NCBI GenBank assembly: GCA_026389455.1
Contig: JAPLHV010000072.1
Coordinates: forward strand, 1 to 34,952
From: Coprothermobacterota bacterium
Lineage (GTDB): Bacteria > Caldisericota > JANLFM01
Reading direction: 5' to 3'
DNA: 34,952 bases
A program made the translations under genes and the position numbers. The notes under the pieces were generated by a model. That model worked only from the letters and a program-made list of their open reading frames with translations. It had not been told where the DNA came from and made no database searches. Positions 27,320 to 34,952 of this stretch are shown one piece after another. The stretch's first letter is position 1, and each line of letters opens with the position of its first letter.

Positions 27320-29887
27320 ATGATGGCTCGTTCAGCGTTGCGTTTCTTGAAGTTGCTCTTTCTGGTTGTCTTTCTGATTTCGGTCTTCCCCTTCTCGACT
27401 GCCGCGTTGCCGCTCTTCCCTCCTGAAGCAGTGCAGGCAGGCGGCATCTCGCCAACCTGGGATTTACGTAGCGGATCATTGATGGACCCGCGCAACAGTT
27501 TTGGGATGGACGCTGATCCGGTATCCGGACAAGTGGTGGCTTTCGGCGGGAGAAGCATGCCGCCGTATGACCTCAATGATCTTTGGACCTTGGCCCCCGG
27601 GGCATCGGCCTGGGAACCGCTGACAGTGGATAATCCGCCCTCCCCGCGTTTCGAGAGCCCGCTGGTCTTCCTTGGCGACAGCCAGACGGCCCTCCTCTTC
27701 GGGGGAGTCTCCTCAATTGGTGCGCTGATGGACGATACGCTGTTGTTCGATCTCCCCGGCAGGAGTTGGCAAGCCCTGTCTCCGCAAAGCTGGCCAATGG
27801 CAAGAGGCGGGCACTCGATGGTCTGGGCGGGGGACCGGGTGATCCTCTTCGGCGGCCGCGACTCGCCGAACCTCTTTGAATACCAGACGCTGAACGATAC
27901 CTGGTCCTTCAACCCAGCCAGTAGCAAGTGGACCCGGTTGGATCCCATCAATCCTCCCCCGGCCCGAACCTATGCGGCCCTGAGCTATGATGCGCAGAGC
28001 GACAAAGTGCTCCTCTTCGGGGGATATACGGGCCAGATTTCCCTGGATGACACCTGGCTCTACGATGTTTCCACCAATGTCTGGGAGCAAATCACCCCTC
28101 TCCAGGGGCCCGCTCCCAGGGCCGGCCATGTGATGACCTGCGCGCCGGCCGTAGGGGGCGCCCTGCTCTACGGTGGCCGGGATCTGGCCTCCGCCGTTGC
28201 CTATCACGAAACCTACCTCTTCGATTTTACCGCCCGGCAGTGGACTCTCCTGCCTATCGAGGGATCGCCCAGCGCATGCTACTTCGCCGGATTGGCCTGG
28301 GACTGGCAAGGGGGACGACTGGTGTTCTTTGGCGGCGTCTTCGGTGAAGCCAAGGGGTGGGGAAGCTCCAATGAGACATGGGTCAGCGATCAGTCGCTCC
28401 ATGCCTGGCGCCGTCTCGACAAAGGGAATCCGCCCAGCGCCCGTTCCTGGATTGACGGAGCGTACGATCCCCAGCGCGGACTCTTCCTGACCTTCGGGGG
28501 AGCATTCCTCTCCTATGATGGCCTCCTGCAAACGAACAGCGGGGAAACCTGCATCTACGACGCTGGCGCCAACGCCTGGGAGATCCTGCCGCCAACCGAC
28601 ACAGCGCCCTCCCCTCGGCAGGGCGCTTGCTTCCTTTATTCCCCGTTCTGGGATGCCTCCGTCCTCTTCGGAGGCGCTATGCCCTACCGCAACGACCTCT
28701 GGACCTTGTCCCCCAGCTATGTCTGGACGCAAATACCAGCAGCAAATCCCCCTCCCAAGCGAACGGCCGCAGCGATGGCGGCCGATTCGGAGACGGGAGA
28801 GCTGCTGCTCTTTGGAGGGCACGACAAAAATAACATTTTCGGCGACACTTGGCTCTTCGACCCCTCCAACCAGGCCTGGACGGAGCTTGATCTCCCCGAC
28901 GGACCCACTCCTCGCGCTTTCGCCAAGATGGCCTGGAACGATCGTGCCAAGAGGGTTCTCCTCTTTGGCGGAACGGATCCCCGGATTTCCTGGTCCAGCA
29001 TGAATGATCTCTGGTCTTTTGACTTCACGAGCAAGCAATGGACCGCGGTGCAGCCCTCCGGCGAGCTCCCCGGAACTCGCTACGGTTTCGCCTTGGCCTG
29101 GGATAGCGCCCGCGGCAAGTTGGCGCTCTTCGGCGGACAGCATCCGGAGGAGGAAGAAGAAAAGTGGACCATCCTCAACGACTCCTGGAGCTTCGACCCG
29201 GCCGCAAATCGTTGGGAACAGTTGGCCACTGTGGCCGCTCCCCCCACCCAGATGGGGATGGCCATGGTCTATGATTCAGCCCAAGATCAATGCCTGATTT
29301 TCGGCGGGAACAATCCTTCCCATGAAGAAAGCGGCGCACTTCAAACTCACGCGAGCAACGATTGCTGGGGATTGACCTACCAGATTGCCTTGGGATATCT
29401 ACTCACCCCGGGGTGGAACCTCCTCACGATGCCTGTTCGGTTATTTCCCGCACAAGCCGATCAGGCGCTTCCCTCGGGTTGCCTGATCTTCGGTTGGGAT
29501 CCCCTGCAAGCCTGCTACCTGGGACGTTCCCAGCTGGTCCTGCAACCCGGCGCTGCCTATTGGCTGAAGTCCCCTTCCAACACCCTGTCCTTGACCGGCG
29601 CTCCACTGGCTGCACCCGTTTATTCGGCAGCCCTGGGGAATGGCTGGAATCTAGAGGGCAATCCCTTCACCAACGATCTCGCCTGGAATCGTGTTGCCGT
29701 GCGCGCCGGAGGAGAGACGATGACCCTGGATGAAGCGCTGAATCGAAACCTGTTGGCTTCTGCCCCACTGGCTTGGAACGGCTCTGCCTATGTTCCGCTC
29801 TTAAGCGGCGACGTTTTCCCCAACAAGCTCGGTTTCTGGCTGAAAACCACCGTCGCGGGATTGGAACTGGCATGGAGCAATCCTTGA
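27320..29887 (+). CDS. Large secreted kelch-repeat protein
   Basis: The 855-residue exported protein has a signal peptide (hydrophobic core KLLFLVVFLISVFPFSTA). At least ten kelch-type units follow, each with the LLFGG hallmark and a downstream aromatic W (for example KVLLFGGYTGQISLDDTW and LLLFGGHDKNNIFGDTW). These would form one or two beta-propellers. The C-terminal 170 residues hold two similar modules with GWNLLTMPV...AYWLKSP and GWNLEGNPF...LGFWLKT, a form seen at the ends of secreted surface proteins. It is probably a binding or surface protein; no enzyme motif is visible. Two adjacent ATGs (27320, 27323) are possible starts. Confidence 0.85.
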   Translation: MMARSALRFLKLLFLVVFLISVFPFSTAALPLFPPEAVQAGGISPTWDLRSGSLMDPRNSFGMDADPVSGQVVAFGGRSMPPYDLNDLWTLAPGASAWEPLTVDNPPSPRFESPLVFLGDSQTALLFGGVSSIGALMDDTLLFDLPGRSWQALSPQSWPMARGGHSMVWAGDRVILFGGRDSPNLFEYQTLNDTWSFNPASSKWTRLDPINPPPARTYAALSYDAQSDKVLLFGGYTGQISLDDTWLYDVSTNVWEQITPLQGPAPRAGHVMTCAPAVGGALLYGGRDLASAVAYHETYLFDFTARQWTLLPIEGSPSACYFAGLAWDWQGGRLVFFGGVFGEAKGWGSSNETWVSDQSLHAWRRLDKGNPPSARSWIDGAYDPQRGLFLTFGGAFLSYDGLLQTNSGETCIYDAGANAWEILPPTDTAPSPRQGACFLYSPFWDASVLFGGAMPYRNDLWTLSPSYVWTQIPAANPPPKRTAAAMAADSETGELLLFGGHDKNNIFGDTWLFDPSNQAWTELDLPDGPTPRAFAKMAWNDRAKRVLLFGGTDPRISWSSMNDLWSFDFTSKQWTAVQPSGELPGTRYGFALAWDSARGKLALFGGQHPEEEEEKWTILNDSWSFDPAANRWEQLATVAAPPTQMGMAMVYDSAQDQCLIFGGNNPSHEESGALQTHASNDCWGLTYQIALGYLLTPGWNLLTMPVRLFPAQADQALPSGCLIFGWDPLQACYLGRSQLVLQPGAAYWLKSPSNTLSLTGAPLAAPVYSAALGNGWNLEGNPFTNDLAWNRVAVRAGGETMTLDEALNRNLLASAPLAWNGSAYVPLLSGDVFPNKLGFWLKTTVAGLELAWSNP

Positions 29888-29970
29888 ACTGACCGCTGCC
29901 GCCCAAGGCGCATCGGGCCTGCGGGGATGCCAGGGACTTCCTGCGCAAGGGATCGAACCCTTCGCGCTAC

Positions 29971-29999
29971 AATACAGCCCCCGGCAGGGAGTCCTGTGG
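29971..29999 (+). repeat. Dispersed repeat, CCCCCGGCAGGG variant
   Basis: AATACAGCCCCCGGCAGGGA followed by GTCCTGTGG lies between the kelch and DOMON genes. It shares its left flank with the copy at 11551 and its centre with the copy at 12209. Shared flanks at three sites define the element as longer than the 13-base core. Confidence 0.8.
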
Positions 30000-30090
30000 A
30001 AAACACCCAGTTGACCGGAGGTCATTTGCTGCGAGAATAACGGACAGAGGGTTGATCCCCTCTTCCCTATTTCAACCCAGGAGGAAGCAC

Positions 30091-31092
30091 GTGCATCATA
30101 CAGGCAACAAGTACTTTATTCTCCTCTGTCTCACCCTTCTCTTCGCCCTTGGCGGGGGAGCAATACCGGCTCTGGCCATCACCGCTGATGGAATTCAGCA
30201 GCCGGGAGAATACCCCCATGAAACGTCTTTCGCGGGAGGAGATTTCCAGGTCTACTGGGAAATCGAGGGGGATACCCTGAGCATGGCGCTGGTGGTGAAA
30301 TCCGCCGGTTGGGTGGCCATCGGCTTTTCTCCTACAGTGAAGATGAAAGACGCCGATATGGTCATTGGCTGGGTAACGAGGGAAGGAGCGGTGACCATCC
30401 TCGACGCCTACTCGACGGCGGAAACGGGGAACAATCATCCCACCGACACGGACCTGGGAGGGAGCGATGACCTCCTCACCAAAACCGGCAGCCGGCCGCT
30501 AGCATGGACCACCCTGGAGTTCTCCCGCAAGCTCTCCACCGGGGACCTCTACGATGCGGTGATCCCGGCTGAAGGAAACATCCCTGTGATCTGGGCCTAT
30601 GGCGCCAATGATAACTGGGGGAATGTTCACCTGGTGCGCGGTTCGGGCGCCTTGGCCATGGCTGGAGAAGCATCCAGCGAGCAGACTGCCCCCGTGCTCT
30701 GGCCGTATCACGCTATCCTCATGGCAATCGGTTTCCTTCTGACCCTCCTCACTCTCGCCCAGGTCCTCGGGGGAAAGGGGAACGGCTGGTTCACGCGCCA
30801 CCGTCAGTTCGGTTTGGCTGGAGGAGGAGTGCTGATCATCGGATTGATCCTGGGAATCCTCAATGTTCAACTCTCCACCGGGCTCCATCTTCGCCCGCCC
30901 CACACCTGGGTAGGCCTTGCCGCCATCCTCCTCACCCTGGCCGTGCTGTGGCTCGGACTGCGCTGGCTTGGCCTCCGCGACGCAACCAGTAAGAAGAAAC
31001 TGCGCCCGGTACACCTCTGGCTGGCCCGACTGGATATTATATTGATCATCGCAGCGATTGTCTTGGGGCTCTTTGCGGCGGGGATCTTTTGA
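30091..31092 (+). CDS. DOMON-domain and cytochrome b561-like membrane protein
   Basis: The 333-residue protein has a signal peptide, then an extracellular DOMON domain (about 30-180), recognisable from [23 protein letters not shown], a haem- or sugar-binding fold. The C-terminal half has at least four transmembrane helices. Each of four helix ends carries a His ([28 protein letters not shown]), the arrangement expected for a cytochrome b561-type di-haem core. Such proteins move electrons across the membrane, so it may reduce an external acceptor. I chose GTG 30091 because AGGAGG lies at 30079-30084. It is followed closely by the DUF6485 gene. Confidence 0.85.
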   Translation: MHHTGNKYFILLCLTLLFALGGGAIPALAITADGIQQPGEYPHETSFAGGDFQVYWEIEGDTLSMALVVKSAGWVAIGFSPTVKMKDADMVIGWVTREGAVTILDAYSTAETGNNHPTDTDLGGSDDLLTKTGSRPLAWTTLEFSRKLSTGDLYDAVIPAEGNIPVIWAYGANDNWGNVHLVRGSGALAMAGEASSEQTAPVLWPYHAILMAIGFLLTLLTLAQVLGGKGNGWFTRHRQFGLAGGGVLIIGLILGILNVQLSTGLHLRPPHTWVGLAAILLTLAVLWLGLRWLGLRDATSKKKLRPVHLWLARLDIILIIAAIVLGLFAAGIF

Positions 31093-31103
31093 AAGAGATG
31101 CCA

Positions 31104-31298
31104 ATGGAATGCCGGCAAGACGGAAATAAACAAGGCTGTAACTGCACTTATGAGCCCTGCCCGCGCAAGGGACTCTGTTGCCAGTGCTTGAGCTTTCACC
31201 GCTCCCTCGGGGAGTTGCCGGCTTGCTACTTCCCGGCCCAGGTGGAGCGCACTTACGACCGATCGATCGACCGATTCTGCCGCCTTCACTGCCGCTGA
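31104..31298 (+). CDS. DUF6485 small Cys-rich protein
   Basis: The 64-residue cytoplasmic protein has eight or nine Cys in pairs ([21 protein letters not shown] and later PACYF). This matches DUF6485, a small family of unknown function common in anaerobes. The family start (MEC) selects ATG 31104, with GAAAGAG about six bases upstream. The many Cys suggest that it binds metal, which is inference. It sits three bases before the lipid kinase gene and just after the cytochrome-like gene, so all three are probably one transcript. Confidence 0.85.
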   Translation: MECRQDGNKQGCNCTYEPCPRKGLCCQCLSFHRSLGELPACYFPAQVERTYDRSIDRFCRLHCR

Positions 31299-31301
31299 CC
31301 G

Positions 31302-32252
31302 ATGGGGAAGCGGGCTTTCCTGGCGCTCAACCCGGAGGCAGGCAGTGGCTCTGCTCTGACCCTGGGAGAGGAGTTGCGGGCTCGTCTGGCTCAGGCCGCC
31401 TGGGAAGTTCGGATTCATCGCGTCCATCCGGGTGAGAATCTCTCTTCCTTGGTGCGAGAAGAGGTTGCAGAATCCTACGATCTTTTTTGTGCGGCCGGCG
31501 GAGATGGCACAGTAGCCGGTGTAGCCGGAGGCTTGGTGGGGATGGAGCCGCCTTTGGCCATTCTGCCATGTGGAACCGGGAATGTTTTGGCACGCGACCT
31601 GGGAATCCCCCTGGAGGGAGAGCGCGCCCTTGAGCTGATTCTTGGGCCGCATGATACCCGTTCCATCGACGCCATGCAGGTAGGTGAGCGCTATTTCTTC
31701 CTCAACATGGGGATCGGCCTTAACGCCTCGGTGGTTCGTGACACTTCGCAGCGCGAGAAACGCCTTTTCGGAACCGCTGCATACGTCTGGACGGCCGTCA
31801 GCAAGGCTATTTTCCCTCCGCACGCCGCCTTTCGTGTGACCATCGACGGCCAGGAATCACGGTTCCCAGCCTCCGACCTGATCGTCGCCAACAGCACGGC
31901 CATCGGTGGACCGTTGTTACGACTGGACCCCCAAGCCCGCCTTGATGACGGTCGCCTTGAGGTCTTCAGCATCTTCTCCAAGAACTTGATTGAATACCTG
32001 CTGTTGACCTCCAACGTGCTTCTCGGTTGGCAGCGCATCGACCGCCACTTGGCGCAGCGCGAGGCTTACTACGAGGTTCGGGTGGAGGCTGATCCGCCTC
32101 TTCCAGTGCAAGCCGACGGGGAGGAACTGGGGGAAACCCCGGTGTACCTGCGCCTGGCGCCGAGAGCCGTTCGCGTAGTAGTCCCAGTCCCTAAACCAGA
32201 AGAGCGCCGCATGCTTGAGGCGTTCCGAGTCAAAACAACCCGGAGGCCATAA
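31302..32252 (+). CDS. Diacylglycerol kinase-family lipid kinase (YegS-like)
   Basis: The 316-residue enzyme has the DAGK catalytic domain: LNPEAGSGSALTLGEEL for nucleotide binding, then CAAGGDGTVAGVA (the GGDGT motif) and LPCGTGNVLARDLGIP. The C-terminal lobe carries the family's RLDDGRLEVFSI and QADGEELG stretches. Members phosphorylate diacylglycerol, sphingosine-like or related lipids at the membrane. The lipid used cannot be told from this sequence. Its stop codon overlaps the next ATG (TAATG). Confidence 0.92.
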   Translation: MGKRAFLALNPEAGSGSALTLGEELRARLAQAAWEVRIHRVHPGENLSSLVREEVAESYDLFCAAGGDGTVAGVAGGLVGMEPPLAILPCGTGNVLARDLGIPLEGERALELILGPHDTRSIDAMQVGERYFFLNMGIGLNASVVRDTSQREKRLFGTAAYVWTAVSKAIFPPHAAFRVTIDGQESRFPASDLIVANSTAIGGPLLRLDPQARLDDGRLEVFSIFSKNLIEYLLLTSNVLLGWQRIDRHLAQREAYYEVRVEADPPLPVQADGEELGETPVYLRLAPRAVRVVVPVPKPEERRMLEAFRVKTTRRP

Positions 32253-32970
32253 TGGGAAATCGATTGCGTTTTGAAGAGGTTCTCGCCCGGTTATCGGCTT
32301 GGGCGGCCCCTGAGTCCTTGCCAGGAATGGCCCGCTACGGAATTCTTACGGATCGAGCTCTGGGTGTTTCGATGCCCAAATTGCGCAGCCTGGCCAAGGA
32401 ATGTGGTAAAGATCACGACCTGGCCGCCAAGCTGTGGGCCGGCTGGATCCATGAAGCTCGCATCCTGGCAAGCCTGGTGGAAGAACCGGGAGAGGTCAAT
32501 GAAGAGCAAACCGAGCGATGGGTGTGTGACTTCGATTCCTGGGACCTGACCGACCAAACCTGCGCCAGCCTGTTTCGCCGGCTTCCCTGGGCCTGGGAGA
32601 AGATATGGCAATGGGGGCGAAGGGAGGAGGAATATGTCCGGCGAGCCAGCTTTTCACTCCTGGCCGTGCTGGCTGTACATGATCGCAGCGCCCCCGACGA
32701 GCGTTTCGAGAGCTATTTTCCCTTGGTTCTGGAGGGAGCGGAGGACTCGCGCAACTATGTCAAGAAGGGACTTGCTGCCGCAGGCTGGTAACTTGCTGCC
32801 GCAGGCTGTTCAGTCAACTGGGCCCTTCGTCAAGTTGGCAAGCGCAACATAAACCTCTGCATGAAAGCTATCGCTTGTGCTGAACAAATGGCGCAACTTC
32901 CCGGCAAGCCTGCCCGCTGGATCGCTTCTGATGCTCTTCGAGAGTTGAAAGAGAAGGCAGCTCGCGTCAA
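32252..32970 (+). pseudogene. AlkD-like DNA alkylation repair gene interrupted by a repeat insertion
   Basis: The reading frame encodes a HEAT-like DNA glycosylase of the AlkD type (alkylated-base repair). Residues 1-174 match to YVKK, and the family's next segment (VNWALRQVGKRNINL, then PARWIASDALREL) resumes in the same frame at about 32812. Between them lie two repeat units (32769-32807) that add about 14 codons, one of which is TAA at 32789-32791. Translation therefore stops at 179 residues, while the intact protein would be about 225. Near 32965 a perfect palindrome follows, and the frame then runs to 33106 with unrelated residues, so the normal stop may also be gone. A second ATG in frame at 32861 could make a tail fragment. 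Confidence 0.85.
32769..32807 (+). repeat. Two tandem repeat units inside the AlkD-like gene
   Basis: CTTGCTGCCGCAGGCT occurs twice. The complete unit (32787-32807) starts GGTAA and is identical to the units before queG. The TAA inside the unit is the stop codon that breaks the gene. Confidence 0.95.
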
Positions 32971-33002
32971 GGGGGACAGATTAAAATCTGTCCCCCTTGA
33001 CG
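32965..33002. repeat. Perfect 18-bp inverted repeat (REP-like palindrome)
   Basis: CGTCAAGGGGGACAGATT is followed by AA and then by its exact complement. Palindromes with GGGGACAGATT arms are common extragenic repeats, often linked to REP-associated IS200-like transposases; no such gene lies here. It sits at the end of the AlkD-like frame, before the convergent IclR gene. It may double as a two-way terminator, though no T tract follows. Confidence 0.8.
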
Positions 33003-33052
33003 TTCAGTTTGTCCCCTTTATGACGGGCCGCCTCAATCTTGAATACGATTGC

Positions 33053-33859
33053 TCAGTAGTTGAGGGAGTTGGAGATCAGCGTGGCTGTTTGAAACAGGAG
33101 AGGTAGGAAGAAGGTGATACGGTCTTCTCCGATGCGCACGGAGGGGCCGGAAATGCTCACTGCAGCGATGACCTGATTCGCTGCATTCCTCACCGGGGTG
33201 GCAATGCAGCGCGCCCCGAATTCAAACTCCTCATCATCCAGGGCCCAGTTACGCTTGCGGATCTCTTCCAAGTGCTCGCGCAATGTGTCTGCGTTGGTAA
33301 AAGTCTTGGATGTAAAGGGGGTGAGGGGTCGCTTCAAGTAGGCGTTCAGCTCAGCATGGCCGAAAGAGGCAAGGATCACTTTTCCGATCGCCGTCGAGTG
33401 CAGCGGCACACGGCGGCCGACCTCGGAGCTAACCCGCAGGGTGTATTGCTGGGCTGAAATCTGCTCCACGTAGAGGGCTTCCTGACCATCCCGGACGGCC
33501 AGATTGGCAGTTTCCCCTGTGCGGTCGCGCAAGGCCTCCAGCGGGCCCTTGCAGGCGCCGCGCAGATGGGTCAGCAGTGGGATAGCGTTGCCGATCTCGA
33601 ACGCCTTGAAGCCGAGCGAGTACTTGTCCTTCTTCTGCCCTTGCTTAACGTATTGGTGGGCTTCCAGTGTCTTGAGCAGGCGGTAGGTCGTGCTTGGATC
33701 CAGCTCGACCAACCTGCTGACCTCCACCAAGCCAAGGTCGCGGCCTGCCCGGGCGATCACTTCGAGGATGCGCAGAGCCCGGTCCACAGACTGGATGGTA
33801 TTCACTTTCCGTCCGTTTCCCTCTTTTACATTCTCTTCTTTGCTTTGTTCCATATTCAC
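33053..33859 (-). CDS. IclR-family transcriptional regulator
   Basis: The 268-residue DNA-binding protein has an N-terminal winged helix (SVDRALRILEVIARAGRDLG, then LDPSTTYRLLKTLEAHQYV). The C-terminal GAF-like effector domain shows RVPLHSTAIGKVILA and GARCIATPVRNAANQVIAAV. IclR proteins control catabolic genes for aromatic acids, sugars or purine-type compounds. The neighbouring amidohydrolase gene upstream on the same strand is the likely target. I use GTG 33859 with GGGGA upstream; the ATG two codons later is also possible. Its end overlaps the run-on frame of the broken AlkD-like gene. Confidence 0.9.
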   Translation of the reverse strand: MNMEQSKEENVKEGNGRKVNTIQSVDRALRILEVIARAGRDLGLVEVSRLVELDPSTTYRLLKTLEAHQYVKQGQKKDKYSLGFKAFEIGNAIPLLTHLRGACKGPLEALRDRTGETANLAVRDGQEALYVEQISAQQYTLRVSSEVGRRVPLHSTAIGKVILASFGHAELNAYLKRPLTPFTSKTFTNADTLREHLEEIRKRNWALDDEEFEFGARCIATPVRNAANQVIAAVSISGPSVRIGEDRITFFLPLLFQTATLISNSLNY

Positions 33860-33916
33860 TTCGTTCCCCGCTTTCTTTGCCGGGGCTTCTTGGGAGTCCA
33901 GGCAATAATGATGTAG

Positions 33917-33925
33917 TCTATATCA
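33917..33925 (-). promoter_or_regulatory. Candidate extended -10 promoter for the IclR gene
   Basis: Read on the minus strand, TGATATAGA lies at the very end of the amidohydrolase gene and about 58 bases before the IclR start. The -35 region is weak, so read-through from the amidohydrolase gene is also possible. Confidence 0.35.
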
Positions 33926-34952
33926 AAATACCGTTTTTACGCCAGAGGATCTTCGCTTCCTCCAGACATGCCGCATGAACCTCATCCTCGTCGGCGGTGG
34001 TCAAGCAGCCGCTCTTTACCACTACCCGGCCGTCCACGATGACATGTTCTACCTGCCGCCCCTCGAAGGTCATAGTGAAAAAGGAGAGAACCGACTCGGG
34101 CGTAGTTGGAGTGGGCGAGTCCGGCCGGATCACGATCAGATCGGCCTTCTTGCCGACCTTCAGGCTGCCGATCTCATCTCCCAGGCCCATCGCGCGCGCG
34201 CCGTTGCCGGTGGCGATATCCAGCGCCTGGAAAGGAGGGATCAACATCGGGTTGGCATTGTGAGCCTTGTGCAACAGATACATGTAACGGAAGTATTGGG
34301 AATAATCCAGGGTGAAGAAGCAATCGTGACCCAGGGTCACATTGATCCCCAGTTCCAGCATGCGTGGAATGCGAGCCACGCCGTTACCGCCGAGGGAATT
34401 GCTCATCGGCGTATGGGCAACATTCACCCCGTTGCGGCGAAGGATCTCCAAGTCCCCCTCGGTCAGGTCGATGCAGTGGGCGGCGATCACATCCGGCCCC
34501 AGCAAGCCCGTTTCCTCCAGCACCTCCGGTGCTGATTTGCCGAATTTCTCCACCAGGAAGACGCGGGGGATCTCGGCGATATGGATCTCGATGCCGCAAC
34601 CATAGGCGTCGGCTACCTCGCGCGCCTGGCGCAGGGTCTGATACGAATTGGTGAAAGCGGTATGTACCCCCAGGCGCCCTTCCACGCGACTGCCGTTCCT
34701 CGGCGGGCGCTTCTCTAGAAAAGCCATGTTCTCGGCGAAGCCCTTCTCCGCGTTGGCTCGCTCCAACCGCTCCAGGATAGGCGCGCCGAGAACTCGCTCA
34801 GTTACTTCGAAACCGATCTGGGCGCGGATGCCGATCTCCTCGACAGCTTGAGCAGAGCGCTGCAGAGGGGAGGGTGAAGTTCCCAGGGCGATAGGCGCCT
34901 CTACCAGCTCGCACACAGTAGTAGTGCCGCTCTTCAGCATCTTGGCAGCGGC
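33918..34952 (-). CDS. Amidohydrolase of the cytosine deaminase/chlorohydrolase type (5' part outside window)
   Basis: At least 344 residues are visible, with the N-terminus beyond the right edge; the frame is open to the end (AAAKMLKSGTTTVCE). The protein belongs to the metal-dependent TrzA/MTA-SAH deaminase/SsnA group. Metal-site motifs are the His of GIEIHIAE, IAAHCIDLTEGD and the Asp in LGHDCFF. The C-terminal small domain ends with the typical GSLKVGKKADLIVI and a closing VIVDGRVVV. The usual GTDG-like motif reads GHDC here, so the substrate may differ from standard deaminases. It probably forms a catabolic unit with the IclR regulator. Confidence 0.88.
   Translation of the reverse strand, partial: AAAKMLKSGTTTVCELVEAPIALGTSPSPLQRSAQAVEEIGIRAQIGFEVTERVLGAPILERLERANAEKGFAENMAFLEKRPPRNGSRVEGRLGVHTAFTNSYQTLRQAREVADAYGCGIEIHIAEIPRVFLVEKFGKSAPEVLEETGLLGPDVIAAHCIDLTEGDLEILRRNGVNVAHTPMSNSLGGNGVARIPRMLELGINVTLGHDCFFTLDYSQYFRYMYLLHKAHNANPMLIPPFQALDIATGNGARAMGLGDEIGSLKVGKKADLIVIRPDSPTPTTPESVLSFFTMTFEGRQVEHVIVDGRVVVKSGCLTTADEDEVHAACLEEAKILWRKNGILI

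Noticed and set aside
27713-29143. Long minus-strand frame of 476 codons
   Set aside because: It is opposite the kelch repeats and its periodic pattern simply mirrors those repeats. No family features are seen.
30867-31823. Minus-strand frame of 318 codons
   Set aside because: It runs antisense across three well-supported genes and shows no family motif.

Overview
This is a bacterial chromosomal window of moderately high GC content by eye. Most genes have clear Shine-Dalgarno sequences, promoters are TATAAT-like, and starts are ATG, GTG or TTG. No phage, plasmid or transposase gene is visible. The gene set (hybrid cluster protein with an Rrf2 regulator, radical SAM enzymes, a copper-amine-oxidase-type N-terminal domain, endonuclease Q, a HD-GYP phosphodiesterase, SpoIIE/RsbW/STAS switching proteins) suggests a free-living and probably anaerobic or facultative bacterium, perhaps Chloroflexota or a Firmicutes-like lineage. 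The sequence alone does not settle the phylum.

Region 1 (about 180-8060, + strand) is the most unusual part. An orphan NMT1-type solute-binding protein overlaps a membrane SpoIIE phosphatase that carries its own RsbW-like kinase domain. A strong promoter then drives an 80-residue peptide that looks like a nitrile-hydratase-type (NHLP) RiPP leader. It is followed by a fusion of a degenerate RsbW-like domain, a PqqD-like domain and an M50 intramembrane metalloprotease, then a STAS anti-sigma-antagonist-like protein overlapping a B12-binding-type radical SAM enzyme. Together these could form a sensor-controlled, partner-switch-regulated peptide modification or proteolysis system. I know of no described system with this layout.

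Region 2 (8224-14728) has an unrecognised 320-residue protein adjoining a lipoate-protein ligase, a minus-strand opine-type dehydrogenase, a zinc-ribbon membrane protein, and a lipoprotein overlapping a multi-PAS HD-GYP protein. Region 3 (14825-20998) has hcp under an Fe-S Rrf2 regulator, a COG0731-type radical SAM protein, a secreted beta-propeller protein and an MFS transporter. Region 4 (21009-27047) has a MarR-MFS operon, tRNA-Ser(GGA), an EndoQ-MutM-QueG cluster and a convergent DUF2284 protein. Region 5 (27272-34952) has a large secreted kelch protein, a DOMON/cytochrome b561-like protein, a DUF6485 protein, a lipid kinase, a broken AlkD-like gene, an IclR regulator and a partial amidohydrolase.

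A short GC-rich repeat with core AGCC(C/T)GCGGCAGC, or its complement, occurs at about ten places on both strands. It is often in tandem and several times lies inside genes. It adds peptide repeats to two enzymes, fills the gap before queG, and puts a stop codon into the AlkD-like gene. It looks like an active small repeat family.
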